NCBI RefSeq assembly: GCF_000401215.1
Contig: NZ_ASRV01000019.1
Location: forward strand, 28,840 to 92,839
Direction: 5' to 3'
Length of the DNA: 64,000 nucleotides
Source: Clostridium sartagoforme AAU1
GTDB lineage: Bacteria > Bacillota > Clostridia > Clostridiales > Clostridiaceae
Shown piece by piece: positions 46,566 through 56,589 of the stretch; the stretch's first letter is position 1; every line of letters begins with the position of its first letter. The notes below the pieces were generated by a model. The model saw only the letters and a list, made by a program, of their open reading frames with translations. It made no database searches and had not been told where the DNA came from. The position numbers were made by a program, and so were the translations under genes.

Positions 46566-48242
46566 CTAATTATCTATATCTTCTTCACTTATTATTTCAT
46601 CAATTGCTGCACCAGGTGCAACCATAGGAAACACTTTTTTATCATTATGAATAACATAATCTATTACAACCGGCCCCTTAAATTCTAAAGCTTCATTTAA
46701 GATAGGTTCTAATTCTTCTTTTTCATATACTCTAAAACCTCTTCCTCCAAAAGCTTCTATTAGTTTAACAAAATCAGTTGATCTATTTAAAGTTGTTGCT
46801 GAATATCTTGCTTCATAGAAAAAGTTCTGCCATTGCCTAACCATTCCTAAGGAATTATTGTTTAATATAATTACTATTACAGGTAAATTATTTTTAACAG
46901 CTGTAACTAATTCATTGCAATTCATTCCAAAGCTTCCATCACCAGCTATATTAAAAACTTGCTTATTTTTTAATGCTATTTGAGCTCCAATTGATGCTCC
47001 AAGTCCAAATCCCATTGTTCCAAGTCCCCCTGAGGATATAAAACTTCTTGGTTTTTTATAATTAAAATACTGTGCTGCCCACATTTGATGCTGTCCAACT
47101 TCTGTTGTAATAACAAAGCTTCCATCATCTAGTTCACTTAATTTTCTAAATAAGAATTCTGGAGTTAGTTCACCAGTAATAGAGGTTTCCTTAACGTCTA
47201 AACCCTTTAATTCCCTCATTTTTTCTAACCATTCTTCATTTTTCTTTTCCTTTAATAATGGTATCAATTTTTGAAGAACGATTTTCAAATCTCCAACTAT
47301 AAAAGAATCTACCTTAACATTTTTATTAATTTCTGCTGGATCTACATCTATATGAATTATCTTTGCATTTTTCAAACTATTTTCATTGCTTACAACTCTA
47401 TCACTAAACCTTGCTCCTAAAGTTATTACTAAATCACACTTTGAAGCTAAAATATTAGATGCTTTAGTTCCATGCATTCCTATCATTCCTGTATATAAGG
47501 GATGATTATACTGTATAGCTGATGTCCCCATAAGAGAAGTTGCTATTGGTGAATTTATTTTTTCAACAAATTCTCTAAGTTCTTCAAAGGCTTCTGATGC
47601 AACTATTCCTCCTCCAGCATAAATAAAAGGATTTTCTGCTTCATTTATTAAAGCAGCTACTTCTTCTAAAGCTTTATCAGTTATATGCTTAGTTTTTCTT
47701 TCAACCTTTTTTGGAGTTATTGCTTCATATTTTGTCTTAGTTGCTGTTATGTCCTTTGGTATATCTATTAATACTGGTCCTGGTCTTCCTTCCTTTGCTA
47801 TATAAAAGGCTTCCTTAATTATTTTTTGTAAATCATTAACATCCTTAACTATATAATTATGCTTTGTTATTGGTATAGTTATTCCTGTTATATCTACTTC
47901 TTGAAAACTATCTCTTCCTAAAAGCTGCTTTGTTACATTTCCAGTTATAGCAACCATAGGTATAGAGTCCATATATGCCGTTGCAATCCCTGTAACAAGA
48001 TTAGTTGCTCCCGGTCCAGATGTAGCTAAACATACCCCAACTTTTCCAGTTGCTCTAGCATAACCATCTGCCGCATGTGCCGCCCCCTGTTCATGAGCTG
48101 TTAATATATGAGTTATTTTATCTCTATACTTGTATAATTCATCATATATATTAAGAACAGCTCCACCAGGATACCCAAATATGGTGTCAACGCCCTCATC
48201 TAAGAGAGACTTAATTAATATTTCAGCTCCTGTCAAAAACAT
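46566..48242 (-). CDS. ilvB: Acetolactate synthase, large subunit
   Basis: The 558-residue TPP enzyme condenses pyruvate with pyruvate or 2-oxobutyrate. The N-terminal domain has GYPGGAVLNIYDEL and the catalytic glutamate in AHEQGAAHAADGYAR; the TPP-binding motif is GDGSFGMNCNEL through LNNNSLGMVRQWQ, typical of the anabolic form. AAGGGGGG precedes the ATG. Unusually, its small subunit gene ilvN is at the other end of the operon. A repeat of about 85 bases separates it from ilvD. Confidence 0.96.
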   Translation of the reverse strand: MFLTGAEILIKSLLDEGVDTIFGYPGGAVLNIYDELYKYRDKITHILTAHEQGAAHAADGYARATGKVGVCLATSGPGATNLVTGIATAYMDSIPMVAITGNVTKQLLGRDSFQEVDITGITIPITKHNYIVKDVNDLQKIIKEAFYIAKEGRPGPVLIDIPKDITATKTKYEAITPKKVERKTKHITDKALEEVAALINEAENPFIYAGGGIVASEAFEELREFVEKINSPIATSLMGTSAIQYNHPLYTGMIGMHGTKASNILASKCDLVITLGARFSDRVVSNENSLKNAKIIHIDVDPAEINKNVKVDSFIVGDLKIVLQKLIPLLKEKKNEEWLEKMRELKGLDVKETSITGELTPEFLFRKLSELDDGSFVITTEVGQHQMWAAQYFNYKKPRSFISSGGLGTMGFGLGASIGAQIALKNKQVFNIAGDGSFGMNCNELVTAVKNNLPVIVIILNNNSLGMVRQWQNFFYEARYSATTLNRSTDFVKLIEAFGGRGFRVYEKEELEPILNEALEFKGPVVIDYVIHNDKKVFPMVAPGAAIDEIISEEDIDN

Positions 48243-48257
48243 AAATACCCCCCTTTT

Positions 48258-48342
48258 ATTCAGTTGACAGTTGAAAGTGCACAGCTCACAGTTATAAAAT
48301 TCTATTCCTTAACTGTAAACTGTGAATTGTGAACTGTTAACT
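48258..48342. repeat. Intergenic inverted repeat (ilvD-ilvB gap)
   Basis: The left arm has CAGTTGACAGTTGAAAGTGC and CACAGCTCACAGTT; the right arm has the reverse words AACTGTAAACTGTGAATTG and GTGAACTGTTAACT. The right arm reaches the ilvD stop codon. The words match those of the composite element at 19362-19850. Confidence 0.7.
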
Positions 48343-49999
48343 ATTTTAATATTGCTCCTTTGCTTGCTGAGCTTACTAACTTAGCGTATCTTGCTAAGTA
48401 TCCTTCTTTTACCTTTGGCTCAAGTATTTTTAGATTTCTTTTTCTTTCTTCTAAAACTTCATTAGGTACTAAAAGTTCTAGTTTTCCATTTGGTATATCT
48501 ATTGAAATAGTGTCTCCTTCTTCTACTAAGGCTATAGTTCCACCCTCTGCTGCTTCTGGGGAAACGTGGCCTATTGCAGCTCCTTTTGTTGCCCCACTGA
48601 ATCTTCCATCTGTTATTAATGCCACATATTTATCTAATCCCATACCTGCTATTGCTGATGTTGGGGATAACATTTCTCTCATTCCTGGTCCACCTTTTGG
48701 ACCTTCATATCTTATCACTACTACATCACCTTTTATTACTTTTTTAGATAGAATTGCTTCGATTGCCTCTTCTTCAGAATCAAATACTCTTGCCGGACCT
48801 TTATGTGTTAGCATTTCTTCTAGTACTGCTGACTTTTTAACTACAGCTCCAGCTTCTGCTAGATTTCCTTTTAATACTTGAATACCACCTGTATTGCTAT
48901 AAGGTTTATCTATACTTCTTATTACATTATTATCATTTACTACTACACCTTTTAAGTTTTCTTTATGTGTATTTGAAGTTGCTGTTATACAATCTAAATT
49001 AAGTAAATCCTTCTTTGAAAGCTCCTTCATAACAGCTTGAACTCCACCTGCCCAGTATAAATCTTCTATATGCGTGTCTGATGCTGGTGCTAATTTACAA
49101 AGGTTTGGAGTTTTTGAAGATACCTCATTAATAATATCTAAATTCAATTCAACTTTTGCTTCATTTGCAATTGCAGTTAGATGAAGTACGCTATTTGTTG
49201 AACATCCTAAAGCCATATCAACTGTTAAAGCATTCTTTATAGATTTTTCATTAACTATATCTCGTGGTTTTATATCTTTTTCTAGTAAATTCATTATTTT
49301 CATACCTGCATATTTAGCAAGTCTCATTCTTTCTGAATAAACTGCTGGTATAGTTCCATTGCCAGGTAACGCCAACCCTAGTACTTCTGCTAAGCAATTC
49401 ATTGAATTTGCTGTAAACATTCCTGAACATGATCCGCATGTTGGACATGCCTTGTTTTCAAGTTCACATAAATCTCCCTCTAACATAGTCCCATTCTCAT
49501 AAGCCCCAACTGCTTCAAACATAGTTGAAAGTGATACTTCTTTGCCCTTAAATTTCCCTGCAAGCATTGGCCCTCCACTCACAACAATCGCTGGAATGTT
49601 TAGTCTTAATGCTGCCATTATCATACCTGGAACAATTTTATCACAATTTGGTATTAAAACTAATGCATCAAATCCATGAGCCTTGACCATACACTCTATG
49701 GTATCTGCTATAAGCTCTCTTGTAACTAAGGAATACTTCATTCCTTCATGTCCCATTGCAATACCATCACATACTCCTATAGTTGGGAATACCAAAGGTG
49801 TTCCACCTGATAGTAATACCCCTTTTTTAACTGCTTCAACTATTTTATCTAAATTTATATGACCTGGAATTATATCATTTTGTGATGTTACAACTCCAAT
49901 TAATGGTCTATCTATTTCTTCATCTGTAAGACCTGTAGCCTTTAGTAATGATCTATGAGGAGCCCTTGATGGTCCTTTTTTAACTACGTCACTTCTCAA
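48341..49999 (-). CDS. ilvD: Dihydroxy-acid dehydratase
   Basis: This 552-residue iron-sulfur enzyme makes 2-oxoisovalerate and 2-oxo-3-methylvalerate. It has the cluster cysteines in [12 protein letters not shown] and [19 protein letters not shown] and the conserved [11 protein letters not shown] block. The start is placed at the TTG at 49999, six bases after GAGGTG, giving the usual [19 protein letters not shown]-terminus; a GTG three codons earlier overlaps the binding site. It is 14 bases after leuB. Confidence 0.96.
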   Translation of the reverse strand: MRSDVVKKGPSRAPHRSLLKATGLTDEEIDRPLIGVVTSQNDIIPGHINLDKIVEAVKKGVLLSGGTPLVFPTIGVCDGIAMGHEGMKYSLVTRELIADTIECMVKAHGFDALVLIPNCDKIVPGMIMAALRLNIPAIVVSGGPMLAGKFKGKEVSLSTMFEAVGAYENGTMLEGDLCELENKACPTCGSCSGMFTANSMNCLAEVLGLALPGNGTIPAVYSERMRLAKYAGMKIMNLLEKDIKPRDIVNEKSIKNALTVDMALGCSTNSVLHLTAIANEAKVELNLDIINEVSSKTPNLCKLAPASDTHIEDLYWAGGVQAVMKELSKKDLLNLDCITATSNTHKENLKGVVVNDNNVIRSIDKPYSNTGGIQVLKGNLAEAGAVVKKSAVLEEMLTHKGPARVFDSEEEAIEAILSKKVIKGDVVVIRYEGPKGGPGMREMLSPTSAIAGMGLDKYVALITDGRFSGATKGAAIGHVSPEAAEGGTIALVEEGDTISIDIPNGKLELLVPNEVLEERKRNLKILEPKVKEGYLARYAKLVSSASKGAILK

Positions 50000-50013
50000 A
50001 TAACTCACCTCTT

Positions 50014-51090
50014 TTATCTTAATATTTCTTGTAAAACTAACTCTCCAATTTCTTTAGTTCCAACTAACTTCATTCCATCACTCATTATGTCACCTGTTCT
50101 ATATCCATTTTCAAGAACTTTTAATACAGATGTTTCTATAAGCTTGGCTTCTTCTTCTAAATTAAAACTAAATTTTAGCATCATTGAAGCTGAAAGTATT
50201 GTGGCTAGTGGATTTGCTATTCCCTTTCCTGCAATATCTGGTGCACTTCCATGTATTGGCTCATACATTCCGAAAGTTCCTTCACCTAGTGATGCTGAAG
50301 GTAACATTCCTATTGATCCTGTTATCATACTTGCTTCATCTGATAATATATCTCCAAACATATTTGATGTAACTATTACATCAAATTGTCTTGGATCTCT
50401 AACTAATTGCATTGCTGCATTATCAACATACATATGATTTACTTCTACTTCTGGATATTCTCTAGCAACTTCTTCTATAACACTTCTCCATAATCTTGAG
50501 CTTTCTAAAATATTGGCTTTATCAACACTAGTAAGCTTTTTATTTCTCTTCATAGCTGTTTCAAAACCTATTTTAGCTATTCTTCTTACTTCTTCAATGT
50601 TATATCTTTCTGTGTCATATGCCCCTTTAATACCATTTATCTCTTCTCTTCCTCTTTCTCCAAAATATATGCCCCCTGTTAATTCCCTAACTACACATAT
50701 ATCAATTCCATCACCTATTATGCTATCCTTAAGTGGTGATGCATCTTTAAGAGGTGCATATAATAATGCTGGTCTTAAATTACAATATAAATTCATTCCA
50801 CCCCTAAGACCAAGTAATGCTTGCTCTGGTCTAGTTTTCGCATTTGGATCATCCCACTTAGGGCCTCCAACTGCACCAAGTAGTACAGCATCTGCCTTCT
50901 TACATGATTCTAAAGTTTCCTCTGGAAGAGCTGTTCCCTTTTCATCAATTGCACAACCTCCAGCTAATAAATACTCATATTCAAATACATGATTAAACTT
51001 ATCCCCAACACAATTTAAAACATTCACAGTTTGTTCCACAACCTCTGGACCAATTCCATCTCCAGGTATAACCGCTATTTTATAATTCAT
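50014..51090 (-). CDS. leuB: 3-isopropylmalate dehydrogenase
   Basis: The 358-residue enzyme oxidatively decarboxylates 3-isopropylmalate with NAD, and in the citramalate route also 3-methylmalate. It shows [10 protein letters not shown] at the N-terminus, [13 protein letters not shown], the catalytic lysine in [15 protein letters not shown] and the NAD-binding [22 protein letters not shown] precedes the ATG. A repeat of about 140 bases separates it from leuD. Confidence 0.96.
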   Translation of the reverse strand: MNYKIAVIPGDGIGPEVVEQTVNVLNCVGDKFNHVFEYEYLLAGGCAIDEKGTALPEETLESCKKADAVLLGAVGGPKWDDPNAKTRPEQALLGLRGGMNLYCNLRPALLYAPLKDASPLKDSIIGDGIDICVVRELTGGIYFGERGREEINGIKGAYDTERYNIEEVRRIAKIGFETAMKRNKKLTSVDKANILESSRLWRSVIEEVAREYPEVEVNHMYVDNAAMQLVRDPRQFDVIVTSNMFGDILSDEASMITGSIGMLPSASLGEGTFGMYEPIHGSAPDIAGKGIANPLATILSASMMLKFSFNLEEEAKLIETSVLKVLENGYRTGDIMSDGMKLVGTKEIGELVLQEILR

Positions 51091-51104
51091 AATTAACCCC
51101 CGTT

Positions 51105-51245
51105 CTTCAGTTCACAGTTGTCAATTCACAGTTTACAGTTCACAGTTGATGAAATAATTCAGTTAAGCTGAATTATAAAATTTTTATAAACTGCGCAGCA
51201 GTTTACTCTTTAACTGTGAATTGTGGACTGTCCACTGTGCACTAT
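51105..51245. repeat. Intergenic modular inverted repeat (leuD-leuB gap)
   Basis: The left arm carries CAGTTCACAGTTGTCAATTC and CAGTTTACAGTTCACAGTTG; the right arm carries AACTGTGAATTGTGGACTG and CCACTGTGCACTA. Between them are the 19-base hairpin AATTCAGTTAAGCTGAATT (51155-51173) and AAACTG/CAGTTT (51187-51203). No ORF is present; 51246-51288 is plain AT-rich DNA. Confidence 0.75.
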
Positions 51246-51288
51246 TTTATTTATTTTCTTATTAACGCTTAGTCCTTACAGACTACTA

Positions 51289-51774
51289 TTACTTATTCTT
51301 AATGTAATTAACTAGTCCATTTGAATTTATTATTTTTTGCATAAACTCTGGGAATGGCTCTCCTTGGTATTCTTGATTTTTTGATTTATTCTTTATTACT
51401 CCTGTAGTAAAATCTATTTCAAGCTCATCTCCTGCATCTATTGACTTAACTGCTTCTTCACATTCTATTATTGGTAGTCCTATATTTATTGCATTTCTAT
51501 AAAATATCCTTGCAAAAGTTGATGCAATTACACAGCTTACTCCACTTTCTTTTATTGCTATTGGAGCATGTTCCCTTGATGATCCACATCCAAAGTTCTT
51601 ATTTGCAACTATTATATCTCCATTTTCAACTTTCTTAATAAAATCTGCATCTATATCCTCCATACAATGCATTGCTAACTCTTTAGGATCTGATGTATTT
51701 AGATACCTTGCTGGAATTATTACATCTGTATCTACATTATCTCCATATTTAAAAACTCTTCCGTTTGCTTTCAT
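51289..51774 (-). CDS. leuD: 3-isopropylmalate dehydratase, small subunit
   Basis: The 161-residue subunit forms the swivel domain of isopropylmalate isomerase. It has [15 protein letters not shown], the active-site loop [14 protein letters not shown] and [15 protein letters not shown], all standard. It works with LeuC. GGGGGATTTTAT precedes the ATG. It is separated from leuC by a repeat region of about 290 bases, larger than usual for this pair. Confidence 0.96.
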   Translation of the reverse strand: MKANGRVFKYGDNVDTDVIIPARYLNTSDPKELAMHCMEDIDADFIKKVENGDIIVANKNFGCGSSREHAPIAIKESGVSCVIASTFARIFYRNAINIGLPIIECEEAVKSIDAGDELEIDFTTGVIKNKSKNQEYQGEPFPEFMQKIINSNGLVNYIKNK

Positions 51775-51792
51775 ATAAAATCCCCCTTTTTT

Positions 51793-52085
51793 TAATGGGA
51801 AAAATGAATAATCAAAAAATGAAAAATTTTAGGTAATAATTCAATAAAGTTGAATTATTTAAACACTTTAATAAAATTCTGAAAGAATTTATTCCTAAAC
51901 TCTTTCACTCTTCACTTTTTACTCTTCCCTATTATTGCTTATTACTTATTACAGAAATTCCAATAGAATTTTCTCATCAACTTTCCTCTTTCATTCTTTC
52001 ACTTTTAACTATTACTAATTATTTCAGAAATTCCCAATGGATTTCATCCATAACTCTTTCACTTTTTCATTCCTTCACTTTTCCA
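51793..52085. repeat. Intergenic modular repeat with triplicated right arm (leuC-leuD gap)
   Basis: The left arm has GAAAAATGAATAATCAAAAA words. The 19-base hairpin AATTCAATAAAGTTGAATT follows at 51838-51856, then AAATTC/GAATTT. The right side has three successive tracts of TTCACTTTT/TTCATTC words (near 51902, 51980 and 52054) separated by AGAAATTCC hairpins. The last tract forms the final codons of leuC. No ORF is present. Confidence 0.7.
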
Positions 52086-53341
52086 ATTCCTTCTGGGTTT
52101 GTTATTTTCCCTGTTAGTGCTGATGCTGCTGCTACAGCTGGACTTGCTAAGTAAACTTCTGATTCAACATGCCCCATTCTTCCTACGAAGTTTCTATTTG
52201 TTGTTGATATTGCTCTTTCCCCCTTAGCAAGAATTCCCATATGTCCTCCTAAACATGGACCACAAGTTGGTGTTGAAACTACTGCTCCAGCTTCAACTAA
52301 ATCCTTTATTATACCTTCTTCTAAAGCTTTAAGATAAATTTTTTGAGTTCCCGGGAAAACAATGCATCTAATTCCTTTTCTAACTTTCTTACCCTTTAGA
52401 ATATCTCTTGCAATTCTTAAATCTGATATTCTTCCATTTGTGCAAGAGCCTATAACTACTTGATCTACAACCACTTCTCCAACTTCATCTATAGTTCTTG
52501 TGTTATCTGGTAAATGTGGGAATGCCACTGTTGGTCTTAACTTACTTAAGTCTACTTCATAAACTTCATCATATTCTGCATCTTCATCTGCTTCATAAAT
52601 TGTCCATTCTCTTTGTGCATGCTCCATTAAATATTTTATTGCTACATCATCTACTGGAAAGATTCCGTTTTTTCCTCCTGCCTCAATAGCCATATTAGCC
52701 ATTGTAAATCTATCATCTATTGATAAGTATTTTAATCCATCACCTACAAACTCCATTGATTTGTATAAAGCTCCATCAACACCTATCATTCCAATTATGT
52801 GAAGTATTACATCTTTTCCACTTACCCATTTTGATGGCTTGTTTTTTAATACAAACTTTATTGCTGAAGGAACCTTAAACCAACACTTACCTGTAGCCAT
52901 TCCAGCTGCCATATCTGTTGATCCTATTCCTGTTGAAAATGCTCCTAATGCTCCATATGTGCAAGTATGTGAATCTGCCCCAATTACAACATCTCCTGCA
53001 ACTACTAAACCTTTTTCTGGTATTAAGCAATGCTCTATTCCCATTTCTCCAACTTCAAAAAAATTAGTGATTTCTTTTTCTCTAGCAAATTCTCTAATAA
53101 ATTTACATTGCTCTGCTGCCTTTATATCCTTATTAGGTGTAAAGTGATCTGGAACTATTGCTATTTTATCTTTGTTAAATACCTTATCTAAATTTAATTT
53201 TTTGAATTCATTTACTGCAACTGGAGATGTAATATCATTACCTAATACTAAATCTAAGTTTGCTTCAATTAATTGTCCTGCCTTTACACTTTCTAAGCCT
53301 GCATGAGCTGCCAAAATCTTTTGAGTCATAGTCATTCCCAT
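52067..53341 (-). CDS. leuC: 3-isopropylmalate dehydratase, large subunit
   Basis: The 424-residue iron-sulfur subunit isomerises 2- to 3-isopropylmalate and, in this operon, probably also citramalate. It has [17 protein letters not shown], the cluster cysteines in VIGSCTNGR and [13 protein letters not shown], and [15 protein letters not shown] at the end. It is the archaeal/clostridial (about 420-residue) form rather than the longer enterobacterial one. GGGGGAC precedes the ATG. The last few codons overlap a repeat arm. Confidence 0.96.
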   Translation of the reverse strand: MGMTMTQKILAAHAGLESVKAGQLIEANLDLVLGNDITSPVAVNEFKKLNLDKVFNKDKIAIVPDHFTPNKDIKAAEQCKFIREFAREKEITNFFEVGEMGIEHCLIPEKGLVVAGDVVIGADSHTCTYGALGAFSTGIGSTDMAAGMATGKCWFKVPSAIKFVLKNKPSKWVSGKDVILHIIGMIGVDGALYKSMEFVGDGLKYLSIDDRFTMANMAIEAGGKNGIFPVDDVAIKYLMEHAQREWTIYEADEDAEYDEVYEVDLSKLRPTVAFPHLPDNTRTIDEVGEVVVDQVVIGSCTNGRISDLRIARDILKGKKVRKGIRCIVFPGTQKIYLKALEEGIIKDLVEAGAVVSTPTCGPCLGGHMGILAKGERAISTTNRNFVGRMGHVESEVYLASPAVAAASALTGKITNPEGIGKVKE

Positions 53342-53359
53342 GTTTTTTTGTCCCCCTTT

Positions 53360-54955
53360 TTAAAAATACATTCTTACTGTTTTTTCTATATCTTTTATTA
53401 ATTTATATTCTAATGAATCTACTAATGCTATCCAACTGGCTTCTACAACATCTCTTGATACCCCAACTGTACTCCAATTTTCTACTCCATCTGTTGATTC
53501 TATAAGAACTCTTACCTTTGCTCCTGTAGCACTTTCCGAATCCAAAACTCTAACCTTATAATCCACTAATCTAACTTCTTTTAACTGTGGATAAAAACTT
53601 TCAAGAGCTTCTCTCAATGCTTTATCTAATGCATTTACAGGTCCATCTCCTTCGGATGCGGTCATTTTATTTTTTCCATCAACTGTTATATTAATTAATG
53701 CTGTTGACGTAAAATTCTTATTATTCCAAGGCTGCTCACCTATAGTTTTAAAGTGATTCAATTTAAAGAAAGGTTTGTATTTCCCTATTGTCTTTCTTAT
53801 TAAAAGTTCAACTGTCCCTTCTGCTCCTTCAAACTTGTAGCCTTCATATTCTAAGTCCTTTAGCCTATTTGTTATCTTTTCCACTTCTTTACTATCTCTT
53901 GTTATACCTGGGAAAATTTTTTGTATTTCTTTTAGAATGGTACTTTTACCACTTACTTCTGATACTAAGAATCTTCTATTATTTCCTATCAGCTCTGGCT
54001 TTATATGCTCATATGATTTTGATGCTTTTCCTACTGCATCTATGTGCATACCACCTTTATGCGCAAAAGCTGATGCTCCTATATAAGGCATATTATCTAA
54101 CAAGTTTATATTGGATATTTCCGAAACAAACCTTGCTGTCTTTGTTAAATCTGCTAATTTTTCCTTTGGTATAGCTTCATATCCCATTTTCAATTGCAAT
54201 GTCGGTATAATAACTGATAAATTAGCATTTCCACATCTTTCTCCTATACCTATAAAGGTACCTTGAATATGACATATCCCCTCTTCTACTGCTATTATTG
54301 AATTTGATACTGCCATACCAATATCATTATGACAATGAATACCAATTCTTCCACCTAGTGAATCAACTACACTTTTTGATATATTTTTAATTTCACTAGA
54401 AAGTGTTCCTCCGTTTGTATCACATAATACTATTACATCAGCTCCTGCTTCTTTTGCTGAGGTTATAGTTTCAAGAGAATACTTTTTATTCTCTTTGTAT
54501 CCATCAAAAAAATGCTCTGCATCAAATATTACTTCTTTGTTTTTGCTTTTTAAATACTTTATTGAATCAACTATCATCCTTATGTTTTCTTCTAAAGAAG
54601 TTTTTAATATATCTTTAACTTGAAAGTCCCATGTCTTCCCAAAGATAACAACAACATCAGTTTCAGCCTCTAATAAGCTTCTAATATTATTGTCATCTTC
54701 GACCCTTATGTTAGCTTTTCTTGTTGCCCCAAATGCTGCTAACTTAGAATTCTTTAAATTAACATTTTTCATTCTCTTAAAAAATTCCATATCTTTAGGA
54801 TTAGATCCAGGATTACCAGCCTCTATATAAGATACCCCTATTTCATCTAACGCTATAGCAACTTTGATTTTATCCTCAAGAGAAAATGAAATATCTTCAC
54901 CCTGTGCCCCATCCCTTAAAGTCGAATCAAAAATCTCTATACGACTATTGCTCAT
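53360..54955 (-). CDS. cimA: (R)-citramalate synthase (LeuA-like)
   Basis: This 531-residue enzyme condenses pyruvate with acetyl-CoA to citramalate, giving isoleucine without threonine. The TIM barrel starts IEIFDSTLRDGAQGEDISFS and has HCHNDIGMAV; the region with ASAFAHKGGMHIDAV leads to a C-terminal regulatory LeuA-dimer domain that binds the feedback inhibitor. DGAQGEDISFS and the length fit the CimA (LeuA_2) group rather than 2-isopropylmalate synthase. The start at 54955 follows GGGGGTG; the open frame upstream has no binding site. It sits where leuA would normally be. Confidence 0.88.
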   Translation of the reverse strand: MSNSRIEIFDSTLRDGAQGEDISFSLEDKIKVAIALDEIGVSYIEAGNPGSNPKDMEFFKRMKNVNLKNSKLAAFGATRKANIRVEDDNNIRSLLEAETDVVVIFGKTWDFQVKDILKTSLEENIRMIVDSIKYLKSKNKEVIFDAEHFFDGYKENKKYSLETITSAKEAGADVIVLCDTNGGTLSSEIKNISKSVVDSLGGRIGIHCHNDIGMAVSNSIIAVEEGICHIQGTFIGIGERCGNANLSVIIPTLQLKMGYEAIPKEKLADLTKTARFVSEISNINLLDNMPYIGASAFAHKGGMHIDAVGKASKSYEHIKPELIGNNRRFLVSEVSGKSTILKEIQKIFPGITRDSKEVEKITNRLKDLEYEGYKFEGAEGTVELLIRKTIGKYKPFFKLNHFKTIGEQPWNNKNFTSTALINITVDGKNKMTASEGDGPVNALDKALREALESFYPQLKEVRLVDYKVRVLDSESATGAKVRVLIESTDGVENWSTVGVSRDVVEASWIALVDSLEYKLIKDIEKTVRMYF

Positions 54956-54978
54956 TGCTAAAACACCCCCAATAGTAA

Positions 54979-55116
54979 TGTGAAGAATGAAAGAATTAAT
55001 AATGAAAAAATTACTATAATAATTCAGCAAAGCTGAATTATCAAATTTAATTTAAGAAATCCCTTAGGAATTTCAATATAAATTTTTTCATTTTTTCATT
55101 CCTTCATTTTTTCATT
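54979..55116. repeat. Intergenic modular inverted repeat (ilvN-cimA gap)
   Basis: The left arm has TGTGAAGAATGAAAGAATT words and the right arm TTCATTTTTTCATTCCTTC words ending at the ilvN stop codon. Between them are AATTCAGCAAAGCTGAATT (55021-55039) and an AGAAATCCC/GGAATTTC hairpin (about 55054-55074). Confidence 0.72.
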
Positions 55117-55629
55117 CTAATTAAAATATTCCCCATAGTCTGTTATATTTTTGTCTCCTCTTTCTAATGCTGTTATTCCTGTTCTTACTATTTCCACTAT
55201 TCCGTAGTCTTCCATAAGTTCTATTAATGCATTTATCTTACTATCGTCTCCTGTGAGTTCAATGGTTACTGTATTGTGGGCTACATCTATTATTTTGCTT
55301 CTAAATATTTTTACTACTTCGTTTATTGCCCCTCTTTTTTCTGCTGAAGCTTGGACTTTAATTAAAACCAGCTCTCTATATACTGAATATTCAGACTTTA
55401 ATTCATGCACTCTTAGTACATCCTCTAGCTTGTTCAGCTGCTTTTTAAATTGTTCTAAAGCATCCTCATTTCCCATTAATGCTATTGTCATTCTTGATAT
55501 TTCAGTATTTTCCGTTCTTCCAACTGTTAAACTATCAATGTTAAATCCACGCCTTGCAAATAACCCTGAAACTCTAGTTAATACCCCTGATGAGTTTCGC
55601 ACTAGTACTGATAACACATGCCTTTCCAA
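55117..55629 (-). CDS. ilvN: Acetolactate synthase, small regulatory subunit
   Basis: The 170-residue subunit carries an ACT domain (ERHVLSVLVRNSSGVLTRVSGLFARRGFNIDSL, shown here as family pattern) that binds valine and activates IlvB, and a C-terminal ACT-like part. The start is the TTG at 55629, seven bases after AGGGGG. An ATG further upstream lies inside the terminator hairpin of the leader and is rejected. It is the first gene of the operon, behind a T-box-like leader, and far from ilvB. Confidence 0.93.
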   Translation of the reverse strand: MERHVLSVLVRNSSGVLTRVSGLFARRGFNIDSLTVGRTENTEISRMTIALMGNEDALEQFKKQLNKLEDVLRVHELKSEYSVYRELVLIKVQASAEKRGAINEVVKIFRSKIIDVAHNTVTIELTGDDSKINALIELMEDYGIVEIVRTGITALERGDKNITDYGEYFN

Positions 55630-55661
55630 TTTTTTGCCCCCTTTTATTAAAAAATTGTGTG

Positions 55662-55945
55662 AAAAAACCACCATTAATGATATGACTCAATATGGTGGTA
55701 ATAAACATTCCGCCTTAATTATACTATCACTAGGTTCCAACAAACCCTTGCCTTTAACGGTGCTTACCGGTTATCCTTTACTTATACCTCTTCGTACTTT
55801 CAAGGACACTGCTCTGGAGTGATAATCATTTAGTAAAGTATCCATTCACACCTACCATGGACTCTCTGTAACTTTATTCTCTAAATAAAAGTCTCCTTCT
55901 TTGCATTTTATAAAATTTATAAGGACCTATTAAATTTTGGTATTG
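55662..55945 (-). promoter_or_regulatory. T-box-like leader with terminator, core motif apparently deleted
   Basis: Stem I is well preserved: AGAGAGTCCATGG and GGTAGGTGTGAA (55867-55845), CACTCCAGAGCAGTG, and a basal stem pairing CTTTTATTTA with TAAGTAAAGG. ACCGGTAAGCACCGTTA follows. At 55720-55707 the RNA reads AATTAAGGCGGAAT, as if eight bases (UGGUACCG) were missing from the usual AATTAAGGTGGTACCGCGG. A terminator follows, ACCACCAT with ATGGTGGT and six T (55700-55662). I could not resolve the specifier codon. Confidence 0.75.
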
Positions 55946-55950
55946 CTAAA

Positions 55951-55979
55951 ATTTTACTCCCCATTCTCTCTGATGTCAA
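55951..55979 (-). promoter_or_regulatory. Promoter of the ilv-leu operon
   Basis: TTGACA (55974-55979) and TAAAAT (55951-55956) are 17 bases apart on the minus strand, placing the start of transcription near 55944, at the head of the T-box leader. Confidence 0.75.
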
Positions 55980-56306
55980 CAATTTATGAAAACTTTGCTA
56001 AATTACTTTTTTCAACACTGTTTTTAATGCAAACTTTTATCACTTTAATAATATAATAGCTATATTATTAAATAAATTGTAATTATTTTTATTTATGTAT
56101 ATTTGTTTTATATATTTATTTCTTTAAATTAACAAATTGATTTATACATTTTATTTTCATTTTTTAAAATATTTTAAATTATTTACATTATATTGAAATT
56201 GATATAGAATATATTCAATATATATTTTGAAAGGTATGATTTAAAAGCAAATTCTAATAAACAAATAGGAATCTCTACTATTAATTAAAAAAATCATACT
56301 GATATA

Positions 56307-56444
56307 ATGATGTACAACAAAGTTAATGGAGAAACTTTTTCTTATGTACTAAAACCTGATATAATTAATCCAGGTAAAGCCGTCAAATACTCTGGAGTAC
56401 TTCATATACGAATAAAAAATGTAAAAGATAATGGTGAATTATAA
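56307..56444 (+). pseudogene. Short decayed coding remnant
   Basis: An ATG at 56307 opens a 45-codon frame (MMYNKVNGETFSYVLKP...VLHIRIKNVKDNGEL) with no ribosome binding site. The same frame continues past its stop with coding-like sequence broken by another stop. It looks like the tail of a beta-rich protein gene that has lost its start. The rest of 55980-56532 is AT-rich; a promoter-like TTTACA, 17 bases, TAGAAT precedes it near 56183-56211. Confidence 0.3.
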
Positions 56445-56532
56445 ATAGTTGTAACAATAGAAGAATAAGTAGAAATAACTTTAACAACTTATTTTATACA
56501 CAGATTTTTAGAATATAATTTCCTAGAGAGTA

Positions 56533-56588
56533 AAAAAAATACATTTCCTTGTCTAGATATTATCTAACACTCAGAAATGTATTTTTTA
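56533..56588 (-). terminator. Terminator of def
   Basis: AAAAAATACATTT (56534-56546) pairs with AAATGTATTTTTT (56575-56587), next to the minus-strand stop at 56590. Confidence 0.85.
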
Positions 56589-56589
56589 A

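Noticed and set aside
55630..55674. Upstream ATG for IlvN inside the leader
   Set aside because: It falls in the terminator hairpin and T-tract; the TTG at 55629 has a proper AGGGGG site and matches the family start.
55980..56240. CodY-like site upstream of the ilv-leu promoter
   Set aside because: The best match (AATTTATGAAAAC near 55980) departs from the CodY consensus at several central positions.
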